In this document: positions 24,854 to 31,899 of the stretch, one piece after another
Numbering within the stretch: the stretch's first letter is position 1
Layout: the number at the start of each line of letters is the position of its first letter
Assembly (NCBI GenBank): GCA_002339675.1
Contig: DDKB01000008.1
Span: 1 to 64,000 of the forward strand
Reading direction: 5' to 3'
Origin: Stutzerimonas stutzeri
Lineage (GTDB): Bacteria; Pseudomonadota; Gammaproteobacteria; Pseudomonadales; Pseudomonadaceae
DNA length: 64,000 nt
Program-made: the position numbers and the translations under genes
The notes under the pieces: model-generated
The model's input: only the letters and a program-made list of their open reading frames with translations
What the model was told of the DNA's origin: nothing
Database searches by the model: none

Positions 24854-25846
24854 ATGAAACTTAAAAACACCTTGGGCGTTGCGATTAGCTCTTTGGTTGC
24901 AGCCACTTCTCTTAGCGCGCTGGCCCAGGGCCAAGGCGCCGTAGAGGTGGAGGCGTTCGGTAAGCACTACTTTACCGACAGCTCTCGCGATGTTCAGCGC
25001 GACGGCGAATTGTACGGAGCTGGCGCAAGCTATTTCCTGACCGACGACGTATCGCTCGGCCTTTCTTACGGCGAATACCACGACCTGACCTCCCGTGACC
25101 CTGTTGGTGCTGGCGGTCACAAGGACATCAAGGGCAGCCTGACCTCCCTTGACGCTACTTATCATTTCGGCGAGCCAGGCGTTGGACTGCGTCCTTACGT
25201 CTCGGCGGGTGCTGCTCATCAGAGCATCGGCCAGGCCAATCGCGGCGGCCGCGACCACAGTACCTTCGCCAACGTCGGCACCGGTGTGAAGTACTACTTC
25301 ACCGAGAACTTCTTCGCCAAGGCTGGTGTTGATGGCATGTACAACATCGATGCCAACGAAGGCGAATGGATGGCAGGCGTTGGTGTCGGTCTGAACTTCG
25401 GTGGCGGCGCCCAGCAGCAGGTTGCCCAGGTCGAGCCGACCCCGGAGCCCGCACCGGCCCCGATGGTCGACAACGAGCCAGAGCCGGAACCAGAACTGGT
25501 TCGCGTGGAACTGGACGTCAAGTTCGACTTCGACAAGGCGAAGGTCCGCGAAGAGAGCTACAGCGACATCAAAAACTTGGCGGATTTCATGCAGCAGTAT
25601 CCGCAGACCAGCACCACCGTCGAAGGCCACACTGACTCTGTGGGTACCGACCAATACAACCAGCGTCTGTCCGAGCGTCGCGCCCAGGCAGTACGTGAAG
25701 TGCTGGTCAACCAGTACGGTGTTGCCGGTCAGCGCGTTGACTCGGTTGGCTACGGCGAGACCCGCCCGGTTGCCGACAACAGCACCGAGCAAGGTCGTCA
25801 GATCAACCGTCGTGTAGAAGCGGAAGTCGAAGCGCAGGTGCGTTGA
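24854..25846 (+). CDS. oprF: Major outer-membrane porin OprF (OmpA family)
   Basis: A 330-residue porin: a signal peptide ending LSALA-Q (about residues 1-24), an eight-stranded N-terminal beta-barrel (about 25-185), a proline/glutamate-rich hinge (EPTPEPAPAPM, EPEPEPE), and a C-terminal OmpA domain (about 210-330) with the peptidoglycan-binding GHTDSVGTDQYNQRLSERRA. It anchors the outer membrane to the wall and forms a low-conductance pore. There is no cysteine in the protein; P. aeruginosa OprF (about 350 residues) has a four-cysteine linker, so the hinge here is shorter and cannot form disulfides. Confidence 0.97.
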   Translation: MKLKNTLGVAISSLVAATSLSALAQGQGAVEVEAFGKHYFTDSSRDVQRDGELYGAGASYFLTDDVSLGLSYGEYHDLTSRDPVGAGGHKDIKGSLTSLDATYHFGEPGVGLRPYVSAGAAHQSIGQANRGGRDHSTFANVGTGVKYYFTENFFAKAGVDGMYNIDANEGEWMAGVGVGLNFGGGAQQQVAQVEPTPEPAPAPMVDNEPEPEPELVRVELDVKFDFDKAKVREESYSDIKNLADFMQQYPQTSTTVEGHTDSVGTDQYNQRLSERRAQAVREVLVNQYGVAGQRVDSVGYGETRPVADNSTEQGRQINRRVEAEVEAQVR

Positions 25847-25870
25847 TCGCCTTTGCTTCGTTAGCCCTGT

Positions 25871-25892
25871 CGCTCGGCTGCTAGGCCGAGCG
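25871..25892. terminator. Short hairpin after oprF
   Basis: CGCTCGGC, loop TGCTAG, GCCGAGCG is a perfect 8-bp stem 25 bases beyond the oprF stop, directly before a second, stronger terminator. Confidence 0.5.
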
Positions 25893-25904
25893 ATTGGCTT
25901 ACCG

Positions 25905-25937
25905 AAAATCCGATGCCATCGCATGGCATCGGATTTT
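25905..25937 (+). terminator. Rho-independent terminator of oprF
   Basis: AAAATCCGATGCCAT and ATGGCATCGGATTTTT form a long AT-flanked stem with a T-run at 25933-25937. Confidence 0.88.
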
Positions 25938-25942
25938 TGCGT

Positions 25943-26627
25943 TTCTGGGTGACACTTTTCCTTGCGGCAGACCCACCAGTGCCCCGGACCGAGCCATACG
26001 ACCAGCCATTGCAGTCCAGACTGCAGATGCCGCGGTATGGCCGACTGGCTCGGAGGTTGACCAACTGTACGGAGGGTTTCAGCCACTGTTGCTGCCGGGG
26101 CCGGTTGCTGCGGGGAAGGGTAGGCGGCTGCGGGGCTGAAGCTCTCCCCTGCAACGGGTGTTGCTGGCTGCCCGGCGCACCTAGGGTTTACTGAGTCGCC
26201 GAGATTGGCACGATCTCGCGTGGGACGCTCGACGTGGTTCGGGGGCGTCCAAAGTGTCTGTTCCGTTGCGGCGGCGCTCAACGAGGCCTGTGGGCAGACC
26301 AGCCTCGGGTTTTAGCGCTGCGTAACGTAAGGCCGCCGCGGCGCCGCTCGTGCTGCAGACCCGTTGGCTGTGCCATAGGGTGCAGGCGCGCGGCTTGAGC
26401 ACCAGGTTGCTCACGATGTGCGACAGACCGAATGCTGGCGGCGGCGCGCCAAGGTCCAGACAGGCAGAGGAATGCGTATCCGTGGTTGGCTCGAGCGGCG
26501 GGTATCACCGTGCAGACGCAAGGTTCCTCGGTTCGGATGACGGCAAGCGGCCGCGAACCAGCGGGGGCAGCATGGTTGCGAGCGTAGGCGAGAGTCTGTG
26601 TCGCGATAATGGGCGGGGCGCCTGAAA
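25943..26627. other. Gene-poor region between oprF and aceA
   Basis: About 690 bp without a convincing gene. Open frames here (for example 26278-26712 minus) are arginine-rich, lack ribosome-binding sites and run through the aceA terminator. It contains a structured inverted repeat at 25989-26053. Relative to the P. aeruginosa order I recall, it marks a junction between two otherwise separate syntenic blocks. Confidence 0.6.
25989..26053. repeat. Nested inverted repeats, candidate structured RNA
   Basis: Outer arms CCGAGCCA (25989-25996) and TGGCTCGG (26046-26053) are perfect complements. In the middle, TGCAGTC and GACTGCA (26010-26025) form a perfect stem with a 2-base gap, extended by CAT/ATG flanks. 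I know of no named RNA with this layout. Confidence 0.45.
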
Positions 26628-26656
26628 CAAAAAAGCTGCGCCGGTGAGGGCGCAGC
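26628..26656 (-). terminator. Rho-independent terminator of aceA
   Basis: On the minus strand GCTGCGCC, loop CTCAC, GGCGCAGC is followed by TTTTTTG. It lies 65 bases beyond the aceA stop. Confidence 0.88.
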
Positions 26657-26720
26657 TCGGGCGGATACCGCAGTGTCCGCGTCACCACTGACCCGGGCGG
26701 TACCCGGGCCATACCAGACC

Positions 26721-28316
26721 TTAGTGGAACTGGTTCATGGTGTTGTCTTTACCGCTTGCCTTCAGAGCCGCTTCGCCAGCGAAGTACTCCTTGTGGTTGT
26801 CACCAATGTCGGACCCAGCCATGTTCTGGTGCTTGACACAGGCGATGCCTTGGCGCAGCTCTTCGCGCTGAACGCCCTTGACGTAGGCCAGCATGCCCTG
26901 ATCAGCGAAGTACCCTTTGGCCAGATTGTCGGTTGACAGCGCGGCGGTGTGGTAGGTCGGCAGGGTGATCAGGTGGTGGAAGATGCCGGCGTGGGCCGAG
27001 CCGTCGCGCTGGAAGGTGCGGATCTTCTCGTCGGCGATCTTGGCCAGTTCGGTCTCGTCGTACTCGACGCTCATCAGCTTGGCGCGGTCGTACGCGGAAA
27101 CATCCTTGCCTTCGGCGACGAACGCATCGAACACCTGCTGGCGGAAGTTCAGCGTCCAGTTGAAGGACGGGCTGTTGTTGTAGACCAGTTTGGCATCCGG
27201 GATCACCTTGCGGATCTCGTCAACCATCGCGGCGATCTGGCCAACGTGCGGCTTCTCGGTCTCGATCCACAGCAGGTCGGCTCCGTTCTGCAGCGAGGTG
27301 ATGCAGTCCAGAACGCAGCGAGCTTCACCAGTGCCCTTGCGGAACTGGAACAGGTTGCTTGGCAGACGCTTCGGACGCAGCAGCTTGCCTTCACGGTTCA
27401 GAACCACGTCGCCGTTGTTCAGGTCGGCAGCGGACACTTCTTCGCAATCAAGGAAGGAGTTGTACAGGTCGCCCAGGTCACCAGGCTCTTTGGTCACTGC
27501 GATCTGCTTGGTCAGGCCGGCACCCAAGGAGTCGGTACGCGCAACGATCACGCCGTTGTCGATGCCCAGCTCGAGGAATGCATAGCGTACGGCAGCGATC
27601 TTGGCCAGGAAGTCGGCGTGAGGAACGGTGACTTTGCCGTCCTGGTGGCCGCACTGCTTCTCGTCAGAAACCTGGTTCTCGATCTGGATGCAGCAAGCGC
27701 CTGCTTCGATCATGCGCTTGGCCAGCAGGTAAGTGGCTTCCGGGTTACCGAAGCCAGCGTCGATGTCAGCGATGATTGGTACGATGTGGGTTTCGTAGTT
27801 GTCGATCTGGCTCTGGATCTCGTTCGCCTTGGCGGTGTCGCCCGCTTCACGAGCGGCGTCCAACGCGGTGAACAGCAGGTCCAGTTCGCGGCTGTCGGCC
27901 TGGCGGAGGAAGGTGTACAGCTCCTCGATCAGGTCGGAAACCGCAGTCTTCTCGTGCATCGACTGGTCCGGCAGCGGGCCGAACTCGGAGCGCAGTGCAG
28001 CGACCATCCAGCCCGACAGGTAGAGGTAACGCTTGTTGGTGGTCTTCAGGTGCTTCTTGATGGAGATCAGCTTCTGCTGACCGATGAAACCATGCCAGCA
28101 ACCCAGCGACTGGGTGTAGACGGACGAGTCGGCGTCGTACTCTGCCATGTCCTTGCGCATGATGTCGGCAGTGTACTGGGCGATTTCCAGACCCGTCTTG
28201 AAACGGTTCTGAGCGCGCATGCGGGCGACGGATTCGGGGTTGATAGCGCTCCAGCTGCTTCCAGCTGCTTCTTTCAGAGCGGCAACGGCCTTGATGTCGT
28301 TTTGATAAGCGGACAT
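26721..28316 (-). CDS. aceA: Isocitrate lyase (long form)
   Basis: A 531-residue glyoxylate-shunt enzyme splitting isocitrate to glyoxylate and succinate. The catalytic loop is K220-Q-C222-G-H224, where the E. coli enzyme has KKCGH; the long form of about 530 residues and this variant loop are typical of the Pseudomonas/Acinetobacter-type subfamily. DIDAGFG (metal) and SPSFNW (substrate) are present. Start ATG 28316 has AAGGA upstream; the alternative TTG at 28322 adds two residues. It is monocistronic, with a distant promoter candidate and a long leader. Confidence 0.96.
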   Translation of the reverse strand: MSAYQNDIKAVAALKEAAGSSWSAINPESVARMRAQNRFKTGLEIAQYTADIMRKDMAEYDADSSVYTQSLGCWHGFIGQQKLISIKKHLKTTNKRYLYLSGWMVAALRSEFGPLPDQSMHEKTAVSDLIEELYTFLRQADSRELDLLFTALDAAREAGDTAKANEIQSQIDNYETHIVPIIADIDAGFGNPEATYLLAKRMIEAGACCIQIENQVSDEKQCGHQDGKVTVPHADFLAKIAAVRYAFLELGIDNGVIVARTDSLGAGLTKQIAVTKEPGDLGDLYNSFLDCEEVSAADLNNGDVVLNREGKLLRPKRLPSNLFQFRKGTGEARCVLDCITSLQNGADLLWIETEKPHVGQIAAMVDEIRKVIPDAKLVYNNSPSFNWTLNFRQQVFDAFVAEGKDVSAYDRAKLMSVEYDETELAKIADEKIRTFQRDGSAHAGIFHHLITLPTYHTAALSTDNLAKGYFADQGMLAYVKGVQREELRQGIACVKHQNMAGSDIGDNHKEYFAGEAALKASGKDNTMNQFH

Positions 28317-28720
28317 GGTCAATCCTTCAAAAAATTCGTGGTTGGTTGAGCACCGACTTTCCCACTTGAACCTGCATGCTCGCGCTGATGAAGCGGGCGA
28401 ACATGCGGCAGAGCGTCGAAATACCGACCGAGACGAGGATTGAACCGAGGAGAGGAGGGTGTGCAGTCACGACCGCAAGAAGACCTGAGCGAGCTGCGGG
28501 ATGGTCGTGGCATCCCGTACACCGTGGCGTGGTGCCACCAGTGACCCAGCGTACTGGCAATCTTCGAGCTGTGCGTCAATCGCTTCCCCGTCCCTCAGGA
28601 CGACTCGTTCCAGTCGCAACCTCGTCAGTCCGCCTTGTGGGCAGTACAGTCACGGAGCGCCTCGCTGGTTGGCTGAGGGCGCGCCGGAGATCCGTTTCGG
28701 GACCCCTGGTTAGCGGGAGC
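28317..28720 (-). other. Apparent long leader of aceA
   Basis: About 400 bases lie between the inferred transcription start and the aceA start codon. They hold several adjacent inverted repeats: CGGGATG/CATCCCG (28497-28517), GTGGC/GCCAC (28524-28538) and CCAGT/ACTGG (28538-28557). Open frames on both strands here are low-complexity, arginine- and serine-rich, and not supported as genes. Confidence 0.45.
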
Positions 28721-28726
28721 GGGGCC

Positions 28727-28755
28727 ATCATGCTCCGGCGAAAAAGGTTCGTCAA
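28727..28755 (-). promoter_or_regulatory. Candidate sigma-70 promoter of aceA
   Basis: On the minus strand TTGACG (plus 28750-28755), a 17-base spacer, then CATGAT (plus 28727-28732). The -35 box has five of six consensus bases. Transcription would run leftward toward aceA and start near 28720. Confidence 0.55.
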
Positions 28756-28762
28756 ATGTTTT

Positions 28763-28788
28763 TGTAGTGGACTTTGGTAGGCACTACA
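28763..28788. promoter_or_regulatory. RccR-like operator upstream of the aceA promoter
   Basis: Inverted half-sites TGTAGT(G) and (C)ACTACA are separated by 14 bases (28763-28768 and 28783-28788). RccR, the KDPG-responsive RpiR-family regulator of Pseudomonas, is known to act on aceA through TGTAGT/ACTACA half-sites; the exact published spacing I cannot verify here. The site ends 8 bases before the -35 box of the aceA promoter candidate. A T-run on the plus strand follows but no plus-strand gene ends here. Confidence 0.6.
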
Positions 28789-28823
28789 TTTTTTTACGGA
28801 GGCGCCAAGTCGGCTGAACTTTC

Positions 28824-29630
28824 CTACTCGATACTGTCCACTTTCAGTTTCAAAGACAGGTTCTGGCTGCTCTCGGTCGAGTAACGGCGCAGGGTCCCGC
28901 TCTGACTGGAGCTGGCCTGCTCGTCCAGCCCTCCCACCGAAATCCACTCGCCCAGGCGGCCGCTGACGCGGGTCTCGGTCTGCTGGACGTCGACGGCACC
29001 CGGCTGCGTTCGGCTCAGTTGGTCGTTGTGGCTGCTGAGCGTCACCTGTACCCGGTCTCCCTGAACCGTAGCGGTCGCGTAAAAGCCGCGCGTCACGTTC
29101 CGGTACTGCGTCTGCTGATACACCTGGCCATAGCCATCGGTGCCGGTGGAGGTCAGGGGCACGCTCTGGCCGACATCGATGAGCGCCGGATAGCCTTCGG
29201 TTGCCTGGACCTGCTGGATCCCGCTGCCCTGAGTGGCAGTGCTGTGGCGGATGATCCGTACCTGATCACGGCCCTGCCGTTCGCCTTGGCCGGTGCGGAT
29301 CTCGACGTTGCCTGCACCGAGCGAGCCGTCGACCCGGTAGCCGTTCTCGTTGCCCGCCGCCGAGCCCTGAGTGTCGACGCTTATCAACAGGCGCCGGGGT
29401 TCGCTGTCGAGCCGAGACAGCACATCACGCAGCTCGCCGATCACGGCAGCGGGGGCGTTGACGATGAGCTGATTGCCGTACGCATTGACCTTTCCCTGGT
29501 CGCCGACAACCGACTGCGCAACCGGCAGTAGCTCTTCGGCAAGTCGGTAGTTCAAGTCGATGACTTCCGTAGCCGCCTGCACTGGCAGGCTGAACAGCAG
29601 CGAACATGCGAGCAGAAGGCAGGCCTTCAT
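28824..29630 (-). CDS. Exported protein with a short secretin N-type domain
   Basis: A 268-residue protein with a signal peptide (MKACLLLACSLLFSLPVQA). Residues about 20-80 (EVIDLNYRLAEELLPVAQSV, NQLIVNAPAAVIGELRDVLSRLD) are the N-domain fold found in secretins, which form outer-membrane channels of type II/III secretion and pili. The rest (about 125-268) resembles part of a secretin core (PALIDVGQSVPLT, GFYATATVQGDRVQVTLS) but is too short for a full channel. The role is unknown. Its ATG overlaps the stop of the upstream gene by the ATGA arrangement, so the two are translated together. Confidence 0.75.
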   Translation of the reverse strand: MKACLLLACSLLFSLPVQAATEVIDLNYRLAEELLPVAQSVVGDQGKVNAYGNQLIVNAPAAVIGELRDVLSRLDSEPRRLLISVDTQGSAAGNENGYRVDGSLGAGNVEIRTGQGERQGRDQVRIIRHSTATQGSGIQQVQATEGYPALIDVGQSVPLTSTGTDGYGQVYQQTQYRNVTRGFYATATVQGDRVQVTLSSHNDQLSRTQPGAVDVQQTETRVSGRLGEWISVGGLDEQASSSQSGTLRRYSTESSQNLSLKLKVDSIE

Positions 29631-30232
29631 AACAGGAAACTCCGTAGTTCCGGATCGGAAAGGCTATGGTCCCAGGCGCTGTCGAATTGCCGCTGCAGCT
29701 GCCGGACACGGCCCGGAGCGTGGTACAGCGCATAGCCGGCAAATGCGCCCGGTTCCGGGCATGCCAGCGCGCCGCCGGCATCGACCAGCAAAAAGACGGC
29801 CGTGGATGCCTGATAATCGGGATGCAGCAACCGAATCTGAAATTGGCTGGTCAGTCTGCGCGCCAGCCGGAGCAGGCGATGGCCCTGACGGACCGCGCGG
29901 GACGAATCACGGAGCAGGACGCGCAGGCGGCTGCGAGGATGTGACCGCAGCAGGCGCGCACAGGCCTGTTCGACGGCCTCGTCATCGTACAGCCAGGGTT
30001 CGAAATCCTGGCTGTAGAGGCTCAGGTTGAGCCGGGCGTGCTGCAGCAGAACGTTCAGGTGATGCCGTGCGTCGATGGCGGATTGGAATCGCTGCAGCTC
30101 GCGGCTCGGCGGAGGCGATCCGCTGACAATCCGGGCAGCCACCGGAATGTCGAGGGCGAAGCGCCCCGGCGACTCGAAGTCGATTGGCCTCAGGGGATCG
30201 GCCTCGGACCGCTCCGGATCATCCGCGCTCAT
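29627..30232 (-). CDS. Conserved protein of unknown function (DUF7931-like, phospholipase-D-like fold possible)
   Basis: A 201-residue soluble protein. FQSAIDARHHLNVLLQHARLNLSLYSQDFEPWLYDD and the following helix pairs look like a degenerate phospholipase-D-type domain, but I find no HKD motif, so catalysis is not supported. It is co-transcribed between a GNAT gene (5-base gap on its 5' side) and the secretin-N protein (4-base overlap). As I recall, P. aeruginosa keeps the same order beside aceA. Confidence 0.65.
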   Translation of the reverse strand: MSADDPERSEADPLRPIDFESPGRFALDIPVAARIVSGSPPPSRELQRFQSAIDARHHLNVLLQHARLNLSLYSQDFEPWLYDDEAVEQACARLLRSHPRSRLRVLLRDSSRAVRQGHRLLRLARRLTSQFQIRLLHPDYQASTAVFLLVDAGGALACPEPGAFAGYALYHAPGRVRQLQRQFDSAWDHSLSDPELRSFLL

Positions 30233-30237
30233 GGTTG

Positions 30238-30663
30238 TCAGCGGCTTTTGCGCAACATGTCGACGTGGGGGAGGCCGGCCTCGAGGAACTCGTCACTGAC
30301 GACCTCGAACCCGAGCCGTTCGTAGAATGAGGTCGCATGCACCTGGGCGGTTAGTCGCTGTTCATGCAGGCCGCGGCGCTCGGCTTCTTCAATGGCTGCT
30401 TTCATCAATGCGCCTCCCACGTTCATGCCGCGCCAGTCGCGCAGGACCGAAACGCGCCCGATATGCCCGTCGCTGAGCAGGCGGGCCGTCCCGATGGGAT
30501 AGCCGCTCTCCAGGGCGAGAAAATGCACCGCCTCTGCGTCGTCGGCGTCCCACTCCAGCTCGGGCGGCACCGACTGCTCTGCGATGAACACCGTCTCGCG
30601 AATGCGCCGCAAGTCGGCGTTATCGTGCTGCCAGTCGGCGATGCGAACTTCGATTTCACTCAT
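30238..30663 (-). CDS. GNAT-family N-acetyltransferase (ElaA/YjcF type)
   Basis: A 141-residue protein with the GNAT motif A: GTARLLSDGHIGRVSVLRDWRGMNVGGALM (about residues 60-88), where RGMNVGG binds acetyl-CoA. VFIAEQSVPPELEWD near the N-terminus is typical of the ElaA-like group. The substrate is unknown. Start 30663 lies inside the 3' end of roxA (8-base overlap), so it is coupled to it; the open frame above it is the roxA shadow. Confidence 0.85.
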   Translation of the reverse strand: MSEIEVRIADWQHDNADLRRIRETVFIAEQSVPPELEWDADDAEAVHFLALESGYPIGTARLLSDGHIGRVSVLRDWRGMNVGGALMKAAIEEAERRGLHEQRLTAQVHATSFYERLGFEVVSDEFLEAGLPHVDMLRKSR

Positions 30664-31822
30664 CAGCGAACTCCAGACTTCCCTGTTTGACCAATTCCCA
30701 GACGAGATTACGCCCTTCCTCGTCACCCAGCCATGGGCCGAGATTGGCGGCATGCAATGCCTCGGCCGCACATAGCAGCTTCAGCAAATTCTTGAGATGG
30801 GATGGCAGCAGGCGGCTCTGACCGCTGGCGAACAGCAGCAGGCCGATGTCCACTTCGCTCCACGCCAGGCGCGCGCTGAGGTTGCGTACCAATATCGCGC
30901 CATCGTCCAACGCATCGAGCAGAGCTTGTTCATCGATATCCGGGCCCTGCACGCGCTCGGGATAGCGCGGCTCGGTCATGAACTGGCCGAACCAGGTCAA
31001 GAGCAGCCGCTCGTCGCCCATATGTTCGGAGAGCATGGTACGTAGGCGCTCGAGCGCATCGGCCTGAATCTGGAAGGGATCCTCCACCGGCTTAAGGTCG
31101 GCATCGCTGTAGCGTTCCTCGTCGGGCAGGAACTGCGCGAGAAAATCGGTGAAATGAGTCAGCACCTCCGCGGCGCTCGGCGCGCGGAATCCCAGCGAGT
31201 AGGTCATGCAGGCATCTTCCGCGGTGCCGAAATGGGCGAGCCGGGGCGGCAGGTAGAGCATGTCGCCAGGCTCGAGTATCCATTCGTCGGTCTGTTCGAA
31301 GTCCGCGAGTATCCGTAGGTCAGCGTGAGCCAGCATGGCGCTGTCACCGTCGCACATCTGGCCGACGCGCCAGCGCCGTTGCCCGTGGGCTTGCAGGAGG
31401 AAGACGTCGTAGTTGTCGAAATGCGGGCCGACGCCGCCGCCCGGCGCGGCGAAGCTGACCATGACGTCGTCGATCCGCCAGTTGGGCAGGAAGCGAAAGT
31501 GTTCGATGAGTTCGGCGACCTCCGGAACCCACTGGTCGACCGCCTGGACCAGCAGGGTCCAGTCGCGCTCCGGCAATTGCTGATAGCTGTCCTCGGCGAA
31601 GGGACCGCGGCGCAGCTCCCAGGGCGTTTCGCCATGCTCGAGGACCAGGCGCGATTCGACTTCGTCCTCCAGCGACAGCCCGGCCAGCTCGTCCGGCGAC
31701 ACCGGGCTTTCGAATCCCGGAATCGCCTGGCGGATGAGGAGCGGCTTCTTCTGCCAGTAGTCGCGCAGGAATACGCGCGCGCTGATGCCGCCCAGGATTT
31801 GCAACGGAATATCGGAGGTCAT
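30656..31822 (-). CDS. roxA: Ribosomal protein uL16 arginine 3-hydroxylase (JmjC oxygenase, YcfD)
   Basis: A 388-residue Fe(II)/2-oxoglutarate oxygenase. The iron-binding triad is H134-x-D136 (GPHFDNYD) and H197 (LAHFG) in the double-stranded beta-helix (about residues 100-215); a dimerisation helix bundle and a winged-helix C-terminal domain (about 300-385) follow, as in YcfD. In E. coli this enzyme hydroxylates Arg81 of L16. It follows purB transcriptionally on the same strand but is separated by the purB terminator. Confidence 0.93.
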   Translation of the reverse strand: MTSDIPLQILGGISARVFLRDYWQKKPLLIRQAIPGFESPVSPDELAGLSLEDEVESRLVLEHGETPWELRRGPFAEDSYQQLPERDWTLLVQAVDQWVPEVAELIEHFRFLPNWRIDDVMVSFAAPGGGVGPHFDNYDVFLLQAHGQRRWRVGQMCDGDSAMLAHADLRILADFEQTDEWILEPGDMLYLPPRLAHFGTAEDACMTYSLGFRAPSAAEVLTHFTDFLAQFLPDEERYSDADLKPVEDPFQIQADALERLRTMLSEHMGDERLLLTWFGQFMTEPRYPERVQGPDIDEQALLDALDDGAILVRNLSARLAWSEVDIGLLLFASGQSRLLPSHLKNLLKLLCAAEALHAANLGPWLGDEEGRNLVWELVKQGSLEFADE

Positions 31823-31852
31823 GCCAGTTACCTTGCTCTGCTACAGAGCTGC

Positions 31853-31882
31853 AAATAAAAACGCCCGGCACAGCCGGGCGTG
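31853..31882 (-). terminator. Rho-independent terminator of purB
   Basis: On the minus strand ACGCCCGGCTGTGCCGGGCG forms a stem-loop followed by TTTTTATTT, 18 bases beyond the purB stop. Confidence 0.9.
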
Positions 31883-31899
31883 CACAAGGATGAGGGTGC

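Noticed and set aside
24848..26281. 477-residue minus-strand open frame opposite oprF
   Set aside because: It mirrors the oprF codons and runs through two hairpin terminators; oprF is certain on the plus strand.
26278..26712. 144-residue minus-strand frame in the oprF-aceA gap
   Set aside because: It contains the aceA terminator within it, has no Shine-Dalgarno and has unnatural composition (Arg, Ala, Pro).
28376..28780. 134-residue plus-strand frame upstream of aceA
   Set aside because: Basic and low in complexity, no ribosome-binding site, and it crosses the promoter and operator candidates of aceA.
28763..28797. Hairpin followed by a T-run on the plus strand as a terminator
   Set aside because: No plus-strand gene ends here, and on the minus strand (direction of both flanking genes) no T-run follows; the half-sites fit an operator better.
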